The notes beneath the pieces are model-generated. The model searched no databases and was not told where the DNA came from. It was given only the letters and a program-made list of their open reading frames with translations. Below are positions 19,273-27,684 of a stretch of 64,000 nucleotides of DNA, piece after piece. The position numbers and the translations under genes were made by a program. The stretch's first letter is position 1. Each line of letters begins with the position of its first letter. This DNA is from Actinocorallia populi (lineage in GTDB: Bacteria; Actinomycetota; Actinomycetes; Streptosporangiales; Streptosporangiaceae): assembly GCF_002995495.1 (NCBI RefSeq), contig NZ_PVZV01000011.1:62001-126000 (forward strand). The letters are read 5' to 3'.

Positions 19273-19836
19273 TCACAGGTCGGGGGCCGACCAGAGGGGG
19301 AACCAGCGGCCGAGGTCGGACTCGACGGGCAGGACGCCGGCCAGGGCGGCCCTGACCTGGAACTCGAGGTGGTTGTTGCGGCGCTCGTTGGGCAGCGGGG
19401 CGAACGGGTAGAAGGTCCCGCACTTGTAGAGGTAGACCAGGGCCAGGGGGCGGGCGGAGGGGTTGCGGAAGGCGACCAGCGTGCACAGGAGGCGGTCGGC
19501 GAAACCGCCGTCCTGCAGGACGGCGCTCATGGCGCGCAGGTTGTCGACGAGTTCGGGCAGGTCGTCGGGGGCGTGGTGGGCCAGGAGCCAGGTGTAGCCG
19601 CGGGCGTCCTCGGTGAGCGTCATCGTCGGAGCGTCCGGGGTGGCGTCGAGCATGTCCTGCAGTTCCCGGCAGAGCCGTCCGGGATCGGCGTCCTCCGGCG
19701 TGGCGAAGCAGACCGCGCCGACGCCGGTGGGCGCGTAGCCCGTGGTGGTCTGGACGACGGCCGCGGCCTCCGGAAGGACGGACAGGCGGTCCAGGTCGGC
19801 CTTGGCGCGGCCCAGCAGGGTGTCCAGGAAACCCAC
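19273..19836 (-). CDS. pspAB: PspA-associated protein PspAB
   Basis: 187 residues, GTG start with GAGGAG upstream. It begins MGFLDTLLGRAKADLDRL and contains AVCFATPEDAD and AFRNPSARPLALVYLYKCG. This matches the protein encoded behind pspA-pspAA in actinomycetes. Function is undefined but it is linked to the membrane-stress response through the operon. It is the last of three genes, 22 bases after pspAA. Confidence 0.85.
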   Translation of the reverse strand: MGFLDTLLGRAKADLDRLSVLPEAAAVVQTTTGYAPTGVGAVCFATPEDADPGRLCRELQDMLDATPDAPTMTLTEDARGYTWLLAHHAPDDLPELVDNLRAMSAVLQDGGFADRLLCTLVAFRNPSARPLALVYLYKCGTFYPFAPLPNERRNNHLEFQVRAALAGVLPVESDLGRWFPLWSAPDL

Positions 19837-19858
19837 GGAACTTCTCCTCTCTGGGATG

Positions 19859-20137
19859 TCACCCGGGGATGAGGCCCTCGGACGACAGCAGCTCCTTCAC
19901 CTCGTCCAGCGTGGTGTCCTCGTCGGGCAGGACGAGCTCCGACGGGGCGAGCACGTCGGACGGCAGGGGAGAGCCCAGGCGGCGGACGGTCTCCAGCAGC
20001 TCGCGCAGGGACAGCGTGAAGGCCTCCTCGTCGCCCCGGTCGACCGCCGCCTGCAGGACGGAGTCCAGCTCGTTGAGCTCGTCCAGGTGGGCGTCGGTGA
20101 CGCGGTACTGGCCCTCGCCGAAAATCCTGATGATCAT
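19859..20137 (-). CDS. pspAA: PspA-associated protein PspAA
   Basis: 92 residues beginning MIIRIFGEGQYRV, with an acidic body (DAHLDELNELDSVLQ) and a closing DEVKELLSSEGLIPG. It is the known small partner encoded directly after pspA in actinobacteria. The start overlaps the pspA stop as ATGA, so the two are probably translationally coupled. Confidence 0.9.
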   Translation of the reverse strand: MIIRIFGEGQYRVTDAHLDELNELDSVLQAAVDRGDEEAFTLSLRELLETVRRLGSPLPSDVLAPSELVLPDEDTTLDEVKELLSSEGLIPG

Positions 20138-20859
20138 CGTCTTCCTTCCGGTAGCTGCCTCTGCTCGGCCTTCAACCGCTCCAGCTCGACGTCCACGTCC
20201 CGGCCCCGGGTGAGGGAGTCGAGCTCGGCCTGGATGTCGTCGCGGCCCGGCGGGAGGGTGGCGTCCTCCAGCGCGCCGGACGCCAGGAGCTCGTCCAGGG
20301 CGCCGGCGCGGGCCTGCATCTGGTCCGTGCGGTCCTGGACGCGCTGCATGGCCATGCCGACCTCGCCCATCTCCTCGCCGATGCCGCCGACCGCCTCGGA
20401 GATGCGGGTCTGCGCCTCGGCCGCGCTGTAGGTGGCCTTGAGCGTCTCCTTGCGGGTGCGGAAGGACTCGACCTTCGACTGCAGGCGCTGCGAGGCGAGC
20501 ACGAGCTTGTCCTCCTCGGCCTGGAGCGACGCCTCCTGGCTCCGCAGGTCCTCCAGCTGGGAGACGACGCCCGAACGCCGGGCGAGCGCCTCCCGCGCCA
20601 GGTCCTCCCGGCCGGCCTCGAGGGACCGGCGGGCCTGCTCCTGGAGCCTCCCGCTGGACTCCTCCAGCTTCGCGACCTGCAGTTCGACGCGCTTGCGGCT
20701 GGTCGCCACGTCCGCCACGCCCCGCCGGACCTTGTGCAGCATCTCCGATTGCTGCTGGTAGGAGTAGTCCAGCACCTCACGCGGGTCCTCGGCCTCGTCG
20801 AGCGCCCTGTTCGCCTTGGCGCGGAACAGGGTCGCGATCCGTTGCGCGATACCGCCCAT
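20134..20859 (-). CDS. pspA: PspA/IM30 phage-shock membrane-stress protein
   Basis: 241 residues from ATG at 20859 with AAGGAGG 8 bases upstream. It is a long alpha-helical coiled-coil protein with the PspA start GGIAQRIATLFRAKANRALD and the conserved EDPREVLDYSYQQQ (which binds membranes and drives ESCRT-III-like polymerisation). PspA maintains membrane integrity under envelope stress. It heads the operon pspA-pspAA-pspAB. There is no clgR-like gene beside it, unlike in mycobacteria. Confidence 0.93.
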   Translation of the reverse strand: MGGIAQRIATLFRAKANRALDEAEDPREVLDYSYQQQSEMLHKVRRGVADVATSRKRVELQVAKLEESSGRLQEQARRSLEAGREDLAREALARRSGVVSQLEDLRSQEASLQAEEDKLVLASQRLQSKVESFRTRKETLKATYSAAEAQTRISEAVGGIGEEMGEVGMAMQRVQDRTDQMQARAGALDELLASGALEDATLPPGRDDIQAELDSLTRGRDVDVELERLKAEQRQLPEGRR

Positions 20860-21347
20860 GGTGCTCGTCCTCCTTCTCCACCAGATGCCGTAGAAAAGCC
20901 GACTGTCACCCACAGTAATGGTCTTAACGTCACTTGCCAGCTATGTAGCGGTATTGGAGTCGTTAGGCGTGCGGCCCGCGGTCCCGCGTCCTCCCGGAAC
21001 CCCCGGCCGCCGCGCCCTCCCGCGAACATTCCCGGCGGCGGGCGCTCGTCCGCCCTCCGGCGGGCCTTCCCCGGGGCCTAGGGGACGCGGCCCGCACCGG
21101 CACCGGTGTTCCCGGACTGTGCGGGCGAATATTAGTGTTCGTAACGTTATCTGACTCACAGAGGGTGTGTGATGTGGATCTCAAAATGCACGTGTTTGAT
21201 CATCGGATGCGTGCCGGGCGGGGTGCGAAAATCGGGTGCCTACCTGGGGGAACGCCGCCGCGTGAAAGATCGCGGCAGTTTACCGTATGGTCCTGGTAAG
21301 TCATTCCCCAGTGTTTCACCGGGGTTGGCCAAGGGCATCGAAAATGC
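20860..21347. other. 488-bp intergenic region between pspA and the GPGG-protein gene
   Basis: Holds both divergent promoters. A large imperfect inverted repeat has arms at 20969-20985 (GTGCGGCCCGCGGTCCC) and 21081-21097 (GGGGACGCGGCCCGCAC). The A+T-rich segment 21110-21230 has no convincing ORF. A SigB-like promoter lies at 21313-21338 (own entry). Confidence 0.5.
21313..21338 (+). promoter_or_regulatory. SigB-like stress promoter of GPGG-protein gene copy 1
   Basis: GTTT (21313-21316), 16 bases, GGGCAT (21333-21338), matching the GTTT...GGGTAT class used by SigB/SigF-type sigma factors in actinobacteria. The start codon follows 9 bases later. Confidence 0.55.
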
Positions 21348-21497
21348 ATGGCAACTCTACTTTGGATCATCGCGGTCGTCTTCGTCATCGCCGGTCTCTA
21401 CACCCTCCTCGCGCGGCGTGACCTGCTGTGGGGCCTCATCCTCATCGTGGTGGGCTTCCTCATCGGTCCGGGCGGGGTGAGCATTTTCAACGTCTAG
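21348..21497 (+). CDS. GPGG-motif small membrane protein, copy 1
   Basis: 49 residues: MATLLWIIAVVFVIAGLYTL, a charged LARRDLLWG turn, a second hydrophobic helix, and LIGPGGVSIFNV at the end. Two short membrane helices with a conserved GPGG are the signature of this small actinobacterial family, whose function is unknown. A near-identical copy lies at 38822-38971. It precedes an SRPBCC gene by 61 bases in both places. Confidence 0.88.
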   Translation: MATLLWIIAVVFVIAGLYTLLARRDLLWGLILIVVGFLIGPGGVSIFNV

Positions 21498-21558
21498 CGA
21501 TTCGCGTCGACCAGCGCATCGGAAATTCAACGAAGAAGCCGAAGGAAAGGTACGCGAA

Positions 21559-22278
21559 ATGAGCACCATCGAGCAGATCGTCGATGTGGCGGTCCCCGTG
21601 CGGGTCGCCTATGACCAGTGGACGCAGTTCGAGGACTTCCCGAAATTCATGGAAGGCGTCGACCGCATCGACCAGGTCACCCCGACCCGCACCCACTGGA
21701 ACACCAGCATCGCCGGCGTCCGCCGGGAGTTCGACGCCGAGATCACCGAGCAGCGGCCCGACGAGTGCATCGTCTGGCACACCCTCGGCACGCCGCGGCA
21801 GGCCGGCGTCGTGTCGTTCCAGCCGCTCGACCCGGTGAACACCCGGGTGGTGCTGCAGATGCAGTTCATTCCCGAGGGCGTCGTCGAGCAGGTCGGCGAC
21901 AAGCTGAACCTGGTGGAGAGCCGGGTCAAGGGCGACCTGCAGCGCTTCAAGGAGTTCGTCGAGGAGCACGGCCGCTCCACCGGCGGCTGGCGCGGCAGCG
22001 TCGGCACCGACCCGACCCCGGGCTTCGCCGACGCCACCACGCCCGACCTGCGGCCGGACGCCCGCCGTCCCGCCTCGGGCACCCACCCCGCCCCGGACGG
22101 CCTGCCCGCTCCCGGCGACCGGCCGGCCCCGGGCGCCCCGTCCGCTCCGGGCGCGCAGCCCGCTCCCGGCGCCTACCCGGCCCCGGGCGCCCAGAACCCG
22201 GCCCCCGGCGCCCAGCAGCCCGCTCCCGGCCCGTACCCGACCCAGGACCCGCGCGGCAACCCGGGCTCCGGCTTCTGA
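21559..22278 (+). CDS. SRPBCC (cyclase/dehydrase-like) protein with Pro-Ala-Pro-Gly tail, copy 1
   Basis: 239 residues, ATG with GAAAGG upstream. Residues 1-150 form a START/SRPBCC fold (MSTIEQIVDVAVPVRVAYDQ, WTQFEDFPKFMEGV, THWNTSIAGVRREFDAEI, ESRVKGDLQRFKEFVEE), a family that binds small hydrophobic ligands. The last 85 residues are a low-complexity tail of about eight PAPGx repeats, absent from the otherwise very similar copy at 38318. The neighbouring promoter and the CsbD association of the other copy suggest a stress role. Confidence 0.88.
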   Translation: MSTIEQIVDVAVPVRVAYDQWTQFEDFPKFMEGVDRIDQVTPTRTHWNTSIAGVRREFDAEITEQRPDECIVWHTLGTPRQAGVVSFQPLDPVNTRVVLQMQFIPEGVVEQVGDKLNLVESRVKGDLQRFKEFVEEHGRSTGGWRGSVGTDPTPGFADATTPDLRPDARRPASGTHPAPDGLPAPGDRPAPGAPSAPGAQPAPGAYPAPGAQNPAPGAQQPAPGPYPTQDPRGNPGSGF

Positions 22279-22327
22279 CGGGAGCCTCCCGGCCACCCGC
22301 ACTCCTTTCCCAGGAAGGACCCCCACC

Positions 22328-22522
22328 ATGAACCTCACCACCGAACTGCGCCGCCTCACCCGCGGCAACACCCGGACCCGCGGAATCTTCGACCGACATC
22401 ACCGCGGCGGCACGCGCCCGGCGGCCCCGCGCCTGTCGGCCTTCCGCCGGAGCCGTCCCGCCACCGGCCCCCTCGCCCGCCTGAAGGGCCTGGCCGGAAG
22501 GGTCCGCCGGACGCTCCGGTGA
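22328..22522 (+). CDS. Small Arg-rich basic protein
   Basis: 64 residues, about a quarter Arg, with AGGAAGG before the ATG and a strong terminator right after the stop. It follows the SRPBCC gene by 49 bases, in line as a third operon member. I recognise no family; high charge suggests nucleic-acid or membrane binding, which is only inference. Confidence 0.55.
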   Translation: MNLTTELRRLTRGNTRTRGIFDRHHRGGTRPAAPRLSAFRRSRPATGPLARLKGLAGRVRRTLR

Positions 22523-22531
22523 CACAGAACG

Positions 22532-22572
22532 CGGAGGCCGCGGTCATCCATCGGGGGGAACCGCGGCCTCCG
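22532..22572 (+). terminator. Hairpin terminator of the GPGG/SRPBCC operon, copy 1
   Basis: Perfect 13-bp arms, CGGAGGCCGCGGT at 22532-22544 and its complement at 22560-22572, 10 bases after the stop codon of the small basic protein. Confidence 0.85.
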
Positions 22573-22728
22573 GCCATGGCAGGACTCCGCTCACGCGTGA
22601 ACCTTCTCCCGGCCACCGGGTGAGAAGGAAGGAACCGTGCCGAACACCTCGCACGGAGCGCGTGGAGGACGGAGCCGTGGAGAAGCCGGCCCCGCGAGGA
22701 CGCCGCCGCAGGCGCCGCCCGGCCGGCC

Positions 22729-22763
22729 GGGCCTCCCCGCCGGACGCACCGGCGGGGAGGCCC
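22729..22763. terminator. Perfect 15-bp hairpin in the 22523-22907 intergenic stretch
   Basis: GGGCCTCCCCGCCGG (22729-22743) and its exact complement (22749-22763) around ACGCA. It is a second terminator-like structure. The remaining bases from 22573 to 22907 hold no credible gene, apart from the promoter of the next secreted protein. Confidence 0.6.
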
Positions 22764-22907
22764 TTCGTCGTCCCGGCGGTCGCGGACCGGCCGGCGGCCC
22801 TGGAGGGTGGCCGCCCGCCTCCTGCAGAAGGATGCGGATTCTCAGGGTTTTGCCAACTTCGGTCTCTATAGTCGCCCTCGTCAACCGATGCCAACGAGAG
22901 GTTTCCC

Positions 22908-23432
22908 ATGCAGAGCCGTATCGTCATCTCCGCGGTCATGGGGGCCGTGGCCGGGGCGAGCGTCCTGGTCGCGAGCGCGGGAGCGGCTTCCGCGACGACC
23001 CCGTCCTGCGACACCCGGGTGTGGGCCGACGACCTGCAGGGCCGCCCCGCCGGGCTCAGCAAGCACTCCAAGGGCGGCGTGTACCTGTGGCACGCGCGTG
23101 ACGGCTTCCACCTGCGGGTGACGCACCGGTTCAACGACAGGCGCGTGTACGCCGGCTCGATCGTGTCCCCGGTGCGCATCCACGGGGTGGAGCGGATCCG
23201 CAAGGAGTGGCGGGACAGGGTCTGGCTGTCCAAGGACCGCAAGACCCTGCACTTCCGGTTCGTCAACCGCGGCAAGATGGACGGCGTGAACTTCCGGACG
23301 GCGTGCGCGAGCAGCCTGACGGTCACCGCCGCCAAGGGCGGAGGCAGGACGCTGCCGCCCAAGCGCGTCTACCTCGGCGTGGACCGCGTCAATCCCGAGT
23401 CCGTCCCGTTCACCGTCCACCGCCAGGACTGA
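22908..23432 (+). CDS. Secreted protein of unknown function
   Basis: 174 residues, ATG start with GAGAGG upstream. A Sec signal peptide ends near GAASA (about residue 28). The mature protein has two cysteines (PSCDTRVW, RTACASS) likely to pair, and motifs YLWHARDGFHLRVTH and RKTLHFRFVNRGKMDG. No family recognised; probably an exported small beta-rich protein. Confidence 0.8.
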   Translation: MQSRIVISAVMGAVAGASVLVASAGAASATTPSCDTRVWADDLQGRPAGLSKHSKGGVYLWHARDGFHLRVTHRFNDRRVYAGSIVSPVRIHGVERIRKEWRDRVWLSKDRKTLHFRFVNRGKMDGVNFRTACASSLTVTAAKGGGRTLPPKRVYLGVDRVNPESVPFTVHRQD

Positions 23433-23491
23433 CCGCACGCCCGACGCCGCGCCGGGCCCGTACCGTAGGACGGGTGGCGAGGAGGAGCCGG

Positions 23492-24169
23492 ATGAGCCGG
23501 CATCGGATACTCGCGGTGGACGACGATCCCGCGATCCTGCGGGCTCTGCGGCGCGGCCTCACCCTGGAGGGGTTCGCGGTCGAGACCGCGGACGGCGGCC
23601 GCGCCGCGCTGGCGGGCGTGGCGGGGGCGGACGCGATCGTGCTGGACGTCTCGATGCCGGACCTGTCCGGCATCGAGGTGTGCCGGACGTTGCGGGCGCG
23701 GGGCTCGGACGTTCCGGTCCTCATGTTGTCGGCACTGGACGAGGTCGCCGACAGGGTGGCGGGACTGGCGGCCGGCGCCGACGACTACCTGGTCAAGCCG
23801 TTCGACTTCACCGAGCTCGTCCTGCGGCTGCGCGCGCTGCTGCGCAGGGCGGGCGCCGCGCCGGGCGACTCGGTGCGGGAGGGGCCCGTGGCGCTCGACC
23901 CGGCCACCCGGCGGGCCTGGCGCGGGGAGCGGGAGCTGGAGCTGACCCGCCGTGAGTTCGACCTGCTGGAGGTCTTCGTCCGCAACGCGGGGACGGTGCT
24001 GACGCGGGGCGTGCTGCTGGAGGAGGTCTGGGGGTACGACTTCGCGGTCACCGACAACGCGGTCGAGACGTTCGTCGGCTACCTCCGCCGCAAGCTGGAG
24101 GCGGGGGAGGAGCCCCGGATCCTGCACACGGTCCGGGGCGTCGGCTACGTCCTGCGGGAACGGCCATGA
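23492..24169 (+). CDS. OmpR/PhoB-family response regulator
   Basis: 225 residues; ATG at 23492 has GGAGGAG 5 bases upstream. Receiver domain 1-115 with the acidic pocket AVDDDPAILRAL, phosphoacceptor Asp in IVLDVSMPDLSG and VKPFDF Lys. The C-terminal winged helix (~125-225) contains LTRREFDLLEVF and VRGVGYVLRE. The stop overlaps the histidine kinase start (ATGA at 24166-24169). It resembles the MprA/TcrA group; the stimulus is unknown. Confidence 0.93.
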   Translation: MSRHRILAVDDDPAILRALRRGLTLEGFAVETADGGRAALAGVAGADAIVLDVSMPDLSGIEVCRTLRARGSDVPVLMLSALDEVADRVAGLAAGADDYLVKPFDFTELVLRLRALLRRAGAAPGDSVREGPVALDPATRRAWRGERELELTRREFDLLEVFVRNAGTVLTRGVLLEEVWGYDFAVTDNAVETFVGYLRRKLEAGEEPRILHTVRGVGYVLRERP

Positions 24170-25608
24170 GGCTCTCCACCCGGTTCACCCTGTGCGTCGC
24201 CCTGCTGGTGTCGGTGCTGGTGGCGCTGTCGGGGCTCCTGGTGCTGCGGATGGCCGTCGACGGCCTCGCGAAGGAACGCGACCACCGCCTCACCGTCCGG
24301 CTCAGGTCGCTGGAGCCCATGGCCGCCATCTACGCGCGGCGCGTCGTCCGGCGCAACACCGGGGACGCGGCCGGGCAGCGGATCAGCGCGGCGGCGACGG
24401 GTTCGGGCGGTGTCCTCATCGCACCGGCCGGTGCCGAGCCGCTGGTCATCGGCACCGTCCCGGGGGAGCTCCCTGCGCTGTCCGGGGAACCGGCGACCAC
24501 CTCCGACGGGCGGTGGCGCCACGCCGGCACCGGGCTGGGACGCGACGGCGGGCTCGGCACGCTGTGGGTCTTCGAACCGGAGGCCGTGCTGGCGCGGCAG
24601 GCCTCCCGGCTGCGGAACAGGCTGCTGCTCGCGACGCTGGCGGCGATGCTGCTGTCCGCCGCCGCCGGGTACGGGATCGGCCGCGTCGCGGTCCGGCCGC
24701 TGTCCCGGCTGAGCGGCGAGACCTCCCGGATCGATCTGAGCCCCGGTGGCGGAAGGCTCCCCACCTCCTCGGGAGTCACCGAGATCGACGACCTCGCACG
24801 CCTGGTCAACGACCTGCTGGAACGCCGGGACGGGGCGGTCGCGCGCACCGGTGAGGCTCTGGAGGCGGCCCGCGCCTTCGCCGCCACCGCCGCCCACGAA
24901 CTGCGCACCCCGCTGACCAGCATGAGCGCGAACGTCGGCCTGCTGTCCCACCCGGAGCTCCCCGAGGAGGACCGCGAGGAGATCCTCGAGGACCTCGCCC
25001 GGGAGCAGGCCAGGATGCAGCGCCTCATCACCATGCTGCGGCAGCTCGCGCGGGGCGAACTGCTGGATCCGGCCTCCTTCACCGAGGTCGACCTGTCGGC
25101 GCTGGCGGGCCTCGCCGTGGAGGACGCCCGGCGGCGGCACCCCCGCGCCGTGGTCGTCGCCGACCTCCCCGGCCGGGTGGCGGTCCGCGGCTGGCCCGAG
25201 GGGCTGCGCCTCCTCCTGGACAACCTGCTCGACAACGCCGCCCTCCACGGCGCCGACCCCTCGGGCGGCGCCCGCATCGACATCACCCTGCACCCCGCCG
25301 GGGAGACGGCGCTCCTGCGCGTCCGCGACCGCGGCCCCGGCATCCCCCCGGACCACGCCGCCGAGGTCTTCGAGAGGTTCCGCCGCCGCCCCGGCAGCCC
25401 GGGTTCGGGCCTCGGCCTCACCCTCGTCCGGCAGCAGGCGGTCCTCCACGGGGGGACGGCCTTCCTGGCACCGGCCCCTCCGGGCGGCGGCGCCCTCCTC
25501 CACGTGGAGCTGCCGCTCCAGGGCCGGGCGCCGTCCCCGCTGGCCGCCTCGTCCTGGCGCACCACCCGCCCGCCCCCGCCCGCGGAGACCGCGAACGAGG
25601 ACGGGTGA
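24166..25608 (+). CDS. Sensor histidine kinase
   Basis: 480 residues. TM1 at ~8-30, an extracytoplasmic domain to ~145, TM2 at ~150-172, HAMP, then a DHp with H-box FAATAAHELRTPLTSM and a CA domain (N box LLDNLLDNAALHG, G boxes DRGPGIPPDHAAEVF and GSGLGLTLVRQQ). It is the partner of the response regulator it overlaps. A bidirectional terminator follows. Confidence 0.94.
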   Translation: MRLSTRFTLCVALLVSVLVALSGLLVLRMAVDGLAKERDHRLTVRLRSLEPMAAIYARRVVRRNTGDAAGQRISAAATGSGGVLIAPAGAEPLVIGTVPGELPALSGEPATTSDGRWRHAGTGLGRDGGLGTLWVFEPEAVLARQASRLRNRLLLATLAAMLLSAAAGYGIGRVAVRPLSRLSGETSRIDLSPGGGRLPTSSGVTEIDDLARLVNDLLERRDGAVARTGEALEAARAFAATAAHELRTPLTSMSANVGLLSHPELPEEDREEILEDLAREQARMQRLITMLRQLARGELLDPASFTEVDLSALAGLAVEDARRRHPRAVVVADLPGRVAVRGWPEGLRLLLDNLLDNAALHGADPSGGARIDITLHPAGETALLRVRDRGPGIPPDHAAEVFERFRRRPGSPGSGLGLTLVRQQAVLHGGTAFLAPAPPGGGALLHVELPLQGRAPSPLAASSWRTTRPPPPAETANEDG

Positions 25609-25609
25609 G

Positions 25610-25648
25610 CCCCGTTCCGGACCGCCGCCGCGGCCGTCCGGAACGGGG
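25610..25648. terminator. Bidirectional terminator between kinase and Spo0M genes
   Basis: CCCCGTTCCGGAC (25610-25622) and its exact complement (25636-25648), lying between two convergent stop codons. Confidence 0.85.
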
Positions 25649-25654
25649 CAGGGC

Positions 25655-26614
25655 TCAGTCCTCGCCGCCCTCGTCGTCGTCCTCGAACACCTCTTCCACG
25701 ATCTCGGCCGCGACCATGCCGCCGACGAAGCCGACGGCCGCGCCGGCGACGACGCCTCCCACGCCGGGGCCGCCGTGCCCGTGGTGTCCGTGGTGCCCGT
25801 CGTGGTAGGGGTCGTGGGAGTGCTGGAAGCCGGTGAAGGCGCCGCCCTGGGTGAGGGACTCCAGCCAGGAGTGGAGGTGGGAGACCCAGTCGGTGGTGAG
25901 GGCCTCCTCGTGGGAGAGGGTGAAGCGGCCGACGGCGTCGTGGCCGCCGCCGAACGCGCCGCCGCGCTTGTCGGCCTCCAGGACGACGGTGAGGTGCCAC
26001 GGGGTGGCGTGGAAGGTGAGCTCCACCTCGTTGATGCGGCCTTGGTACTGGCCGGGGGGATAGAACTCGATCTCCTGGTAGAAGGGGATCTGCTGCTCGA
26101 CGCCGGCGAGGCGCCCGTGCTCGACGTCGGCGCTCTTGAACTGGAAGCCGAGCTGGGAGAAGGCCGAAAGGACGTGCTGCTGGGACGGGAGCGGCTCGAC
26201 CGTGAGGAGGTCGAGGTCGCCCTTGTCGACGGCCTTGGCCACGGCGAGCTCGGTGCGGACGCCCAGGGTCATGCCGTGCAGGTGGGTGCCGAAAACCGAG
26301 GTCAGCGGGGTCTCCCAGGGCACCTCGAACGTGAAGGGGATGCTCTGGTCCCGGCCCGGCTGGAGGGAGAAGGCGCCCGCGACGTCGACCCGGTGGAACT
26401 CGGCGGCGGTGTTCACCTCCTCCTCGCCGTGTTCGGACTCCATCCGGGTGACGAGGCCGAGCGTGATCCGCTGGATCTCGACGGGGTAGTCCGCCGCCTT
26501 GACGAGCACCTGCCCGTCCAGCGTGCCGCCGGGCCGGCAGACCGGCCGGGTCAGGACGGTGTCGACCGACGGGCCGCCCATGCCGAGGCTGCCCAGGATG
26601 CGTTTGAAGACCAC
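25655..26614 (-). CDS. Spo0M-like sporulation/arrestin-fold protein
   Basis: 319 residues from GTG at 26614 (AGGAGG 8 bases upstream). It starts VVFKRILGSLGMGGPSVDTV and shows VCRPGGTLDGQVLVK, as in Bacillus Spo0M, an arrestin-like two-lobed beta-sandwich protein linked to sporulation and cell division. The C-terminal 60 residues are extra: a His-rich segment (SHDPYHDGHHGHHGHGG), a glycine-rich hydrophobic stretch that could insert in a membrane, and an acidic end (EDDDEGGED). The His run may bind metal. Confidence 0.88.
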   Translation of the reverse strand: MVFKRILGSLGMGGPSVDTVLTRPVCRPGGTLDGQVLVKAADYPVEIQRITLGLVTRMESEHGEEEVNTAAEFHRVDVAGAFSLQPGRDQSIPFTFEVPWETPLTSVFGTHLHGMTLGVRTELAVAKAVDKGDLDLLTVEPLPSQQHVLSAFSQLGFQFKSADVEHGRLAGVEQQIPFYQEIEFYPPGQYQGRINEVELTFHATPWHLTVVLEADKRGGAFGGGHDAVGRFTLSHEEALTTDWVSHLHSWLESLTQGGAFTGFQHSHDPYHDGHHGHHGHGGPGVGGVVAGAAVGFVGGMVAAEIVEEVFEDDDEGGED

Positions 26615-26744
26615 GAGATTCCTCCTGCGCGCTCGCCTTCGGCGGCGCTGACGGGGATGACCGACCAAGATATTATTACACTTGTAGTTTATCAATGCGC
26701 CCGGGAGTTGATCTTCAGACCCGCGTGCCGGTTACCCTCGAAGC

Positions 26745-27674
26745 GTGTGGTCCCCCCGTGCGCCGGAACGTTCCGCCTCCGCTGCCTGGCCCTTCCTGGA
26801 GCCCTTCGTGCCCGGACGTGCCCGTGTCCGTACGCTCGTCGAATCCCGCCGTTTCCAGCGGTTCGTCACCGCGGTCATCCTCGTCAACGCGGCCACCCTC
26901 GGCTGCGAGACCTCGCCTTACCTGCTCGCGGAGTACGGCGGCCTGCTCCACGCGGTCGACCGCATCGCCCTCGGTGTCTTCACCGTGGAGCTGGCGCTGC
27001 GGCTCCACGTGTACCGGAGGCGGTTCTTCTCCGACGCCTGGAACTGGTTCGACCTGGTCATCGTCGTGATGGCGCTGCTGCCGTCCGGCGGCGGCCTGTC
27101 GGTGCTCAGGTCGTTGCGCATCCTGCGGGCGCTGCGGCTGGTCTCGATGATCCCCAGCATGCGGCGGGTGGTCTCGGCGCTGCTCTCGGCCCTGCCGGGC
27201 ATGGCCTCGATCACCGGCCTGCTGGCGCTCATCCTCTACGTCGCCGCCGTCATGGCCACCAAGCTCTTCGCCGCCACCGACCCGGAGCACTTCGGCGACC
27301 TGGGCGCTTCGGCGTTCACGCTCTTCCAGATCATGACGGCGGACGGCTGGTCGGAGATCGCCCGGGGCGTCATGGCCGAGCAGCCCTTCGCCTGGATCTT
27401 CTTCGTCCTCTATATCCTCGCCTCGACTTTCGTCGTATTGAATTTGTTCATCGCCATCACCGTCAGCGCGATGGAGCCGCAGGTCGTCGGGGAGATCCAC
27501 GAGGACCTGGAGCGGCTGGACGAGCGCGAGCAGCGCACGGACACGCTCGTCCTCAGTGAACTGCGCGCGCTGCGCGCCGAGGTGGAGGCCCTGCGGGCGC
27601 GGATCCCTGACGCCGCGGCGGGGGGCCGTACCGCCCCGGAGCCGGAGGGAAGGACCGACGCCCTGCCCGCCTGA
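26745..27674 (+). CDS. Voltage-gated cation channel homologue with unusual selectivity filter
   Basis: 309 residues with six membrane segments. S4 has the periodic arginines LRSLRILRALRLVSM, and the S5-S6 loop carries the filter. It belongs with bacterial NaChBac-type sodium channels, whose filter is TLESW; here the aligned residues are T198-A-D-G-W202. The C-terminus (~240-295) is a charged coiled coil (DLERLDEREQRTDTLVLSEL, then LRALRAEVEALRARI), as in tetrameric NavBac channels. The GTG at 26745 is used and no clear ribosome site is present. Confidence 0.88.
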   Translation: MWSPRAPERSASAAWPFLEPFVPGRARVRTLVESRRFQRFVTAVILVNAATLGCETSPYLLAEYGGLLHAVDRIALGVFTVELALRLHVYRRRFFSDAWNWFDLVIVVMALLPSGGGLSVLRSLRILRALRLVSMIPSMRRVVSALLSALPGMASITGLLALILYVAAVMATKLFAATDPEHFGDLGASAFTLFQIMTADGWSEIARGVMAEQPFAWIFFVLYILASTFVVLNLFIAITVSAMEPQVVGEIHEDLERLDEREQRTDTLVLSELRALRAEVEALRARIPDAAAGGRTAPEPEGRTDALPA

Positions 27675-27684
27675 CCGGCTTTAT

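Noticed and set aside
22620-22871. Plus-strand ORFs after the small basic protein
   Set aside because: They run straight through a perfect 15-bp terminator hairpin and have shadow-type Arg/Pro composition.
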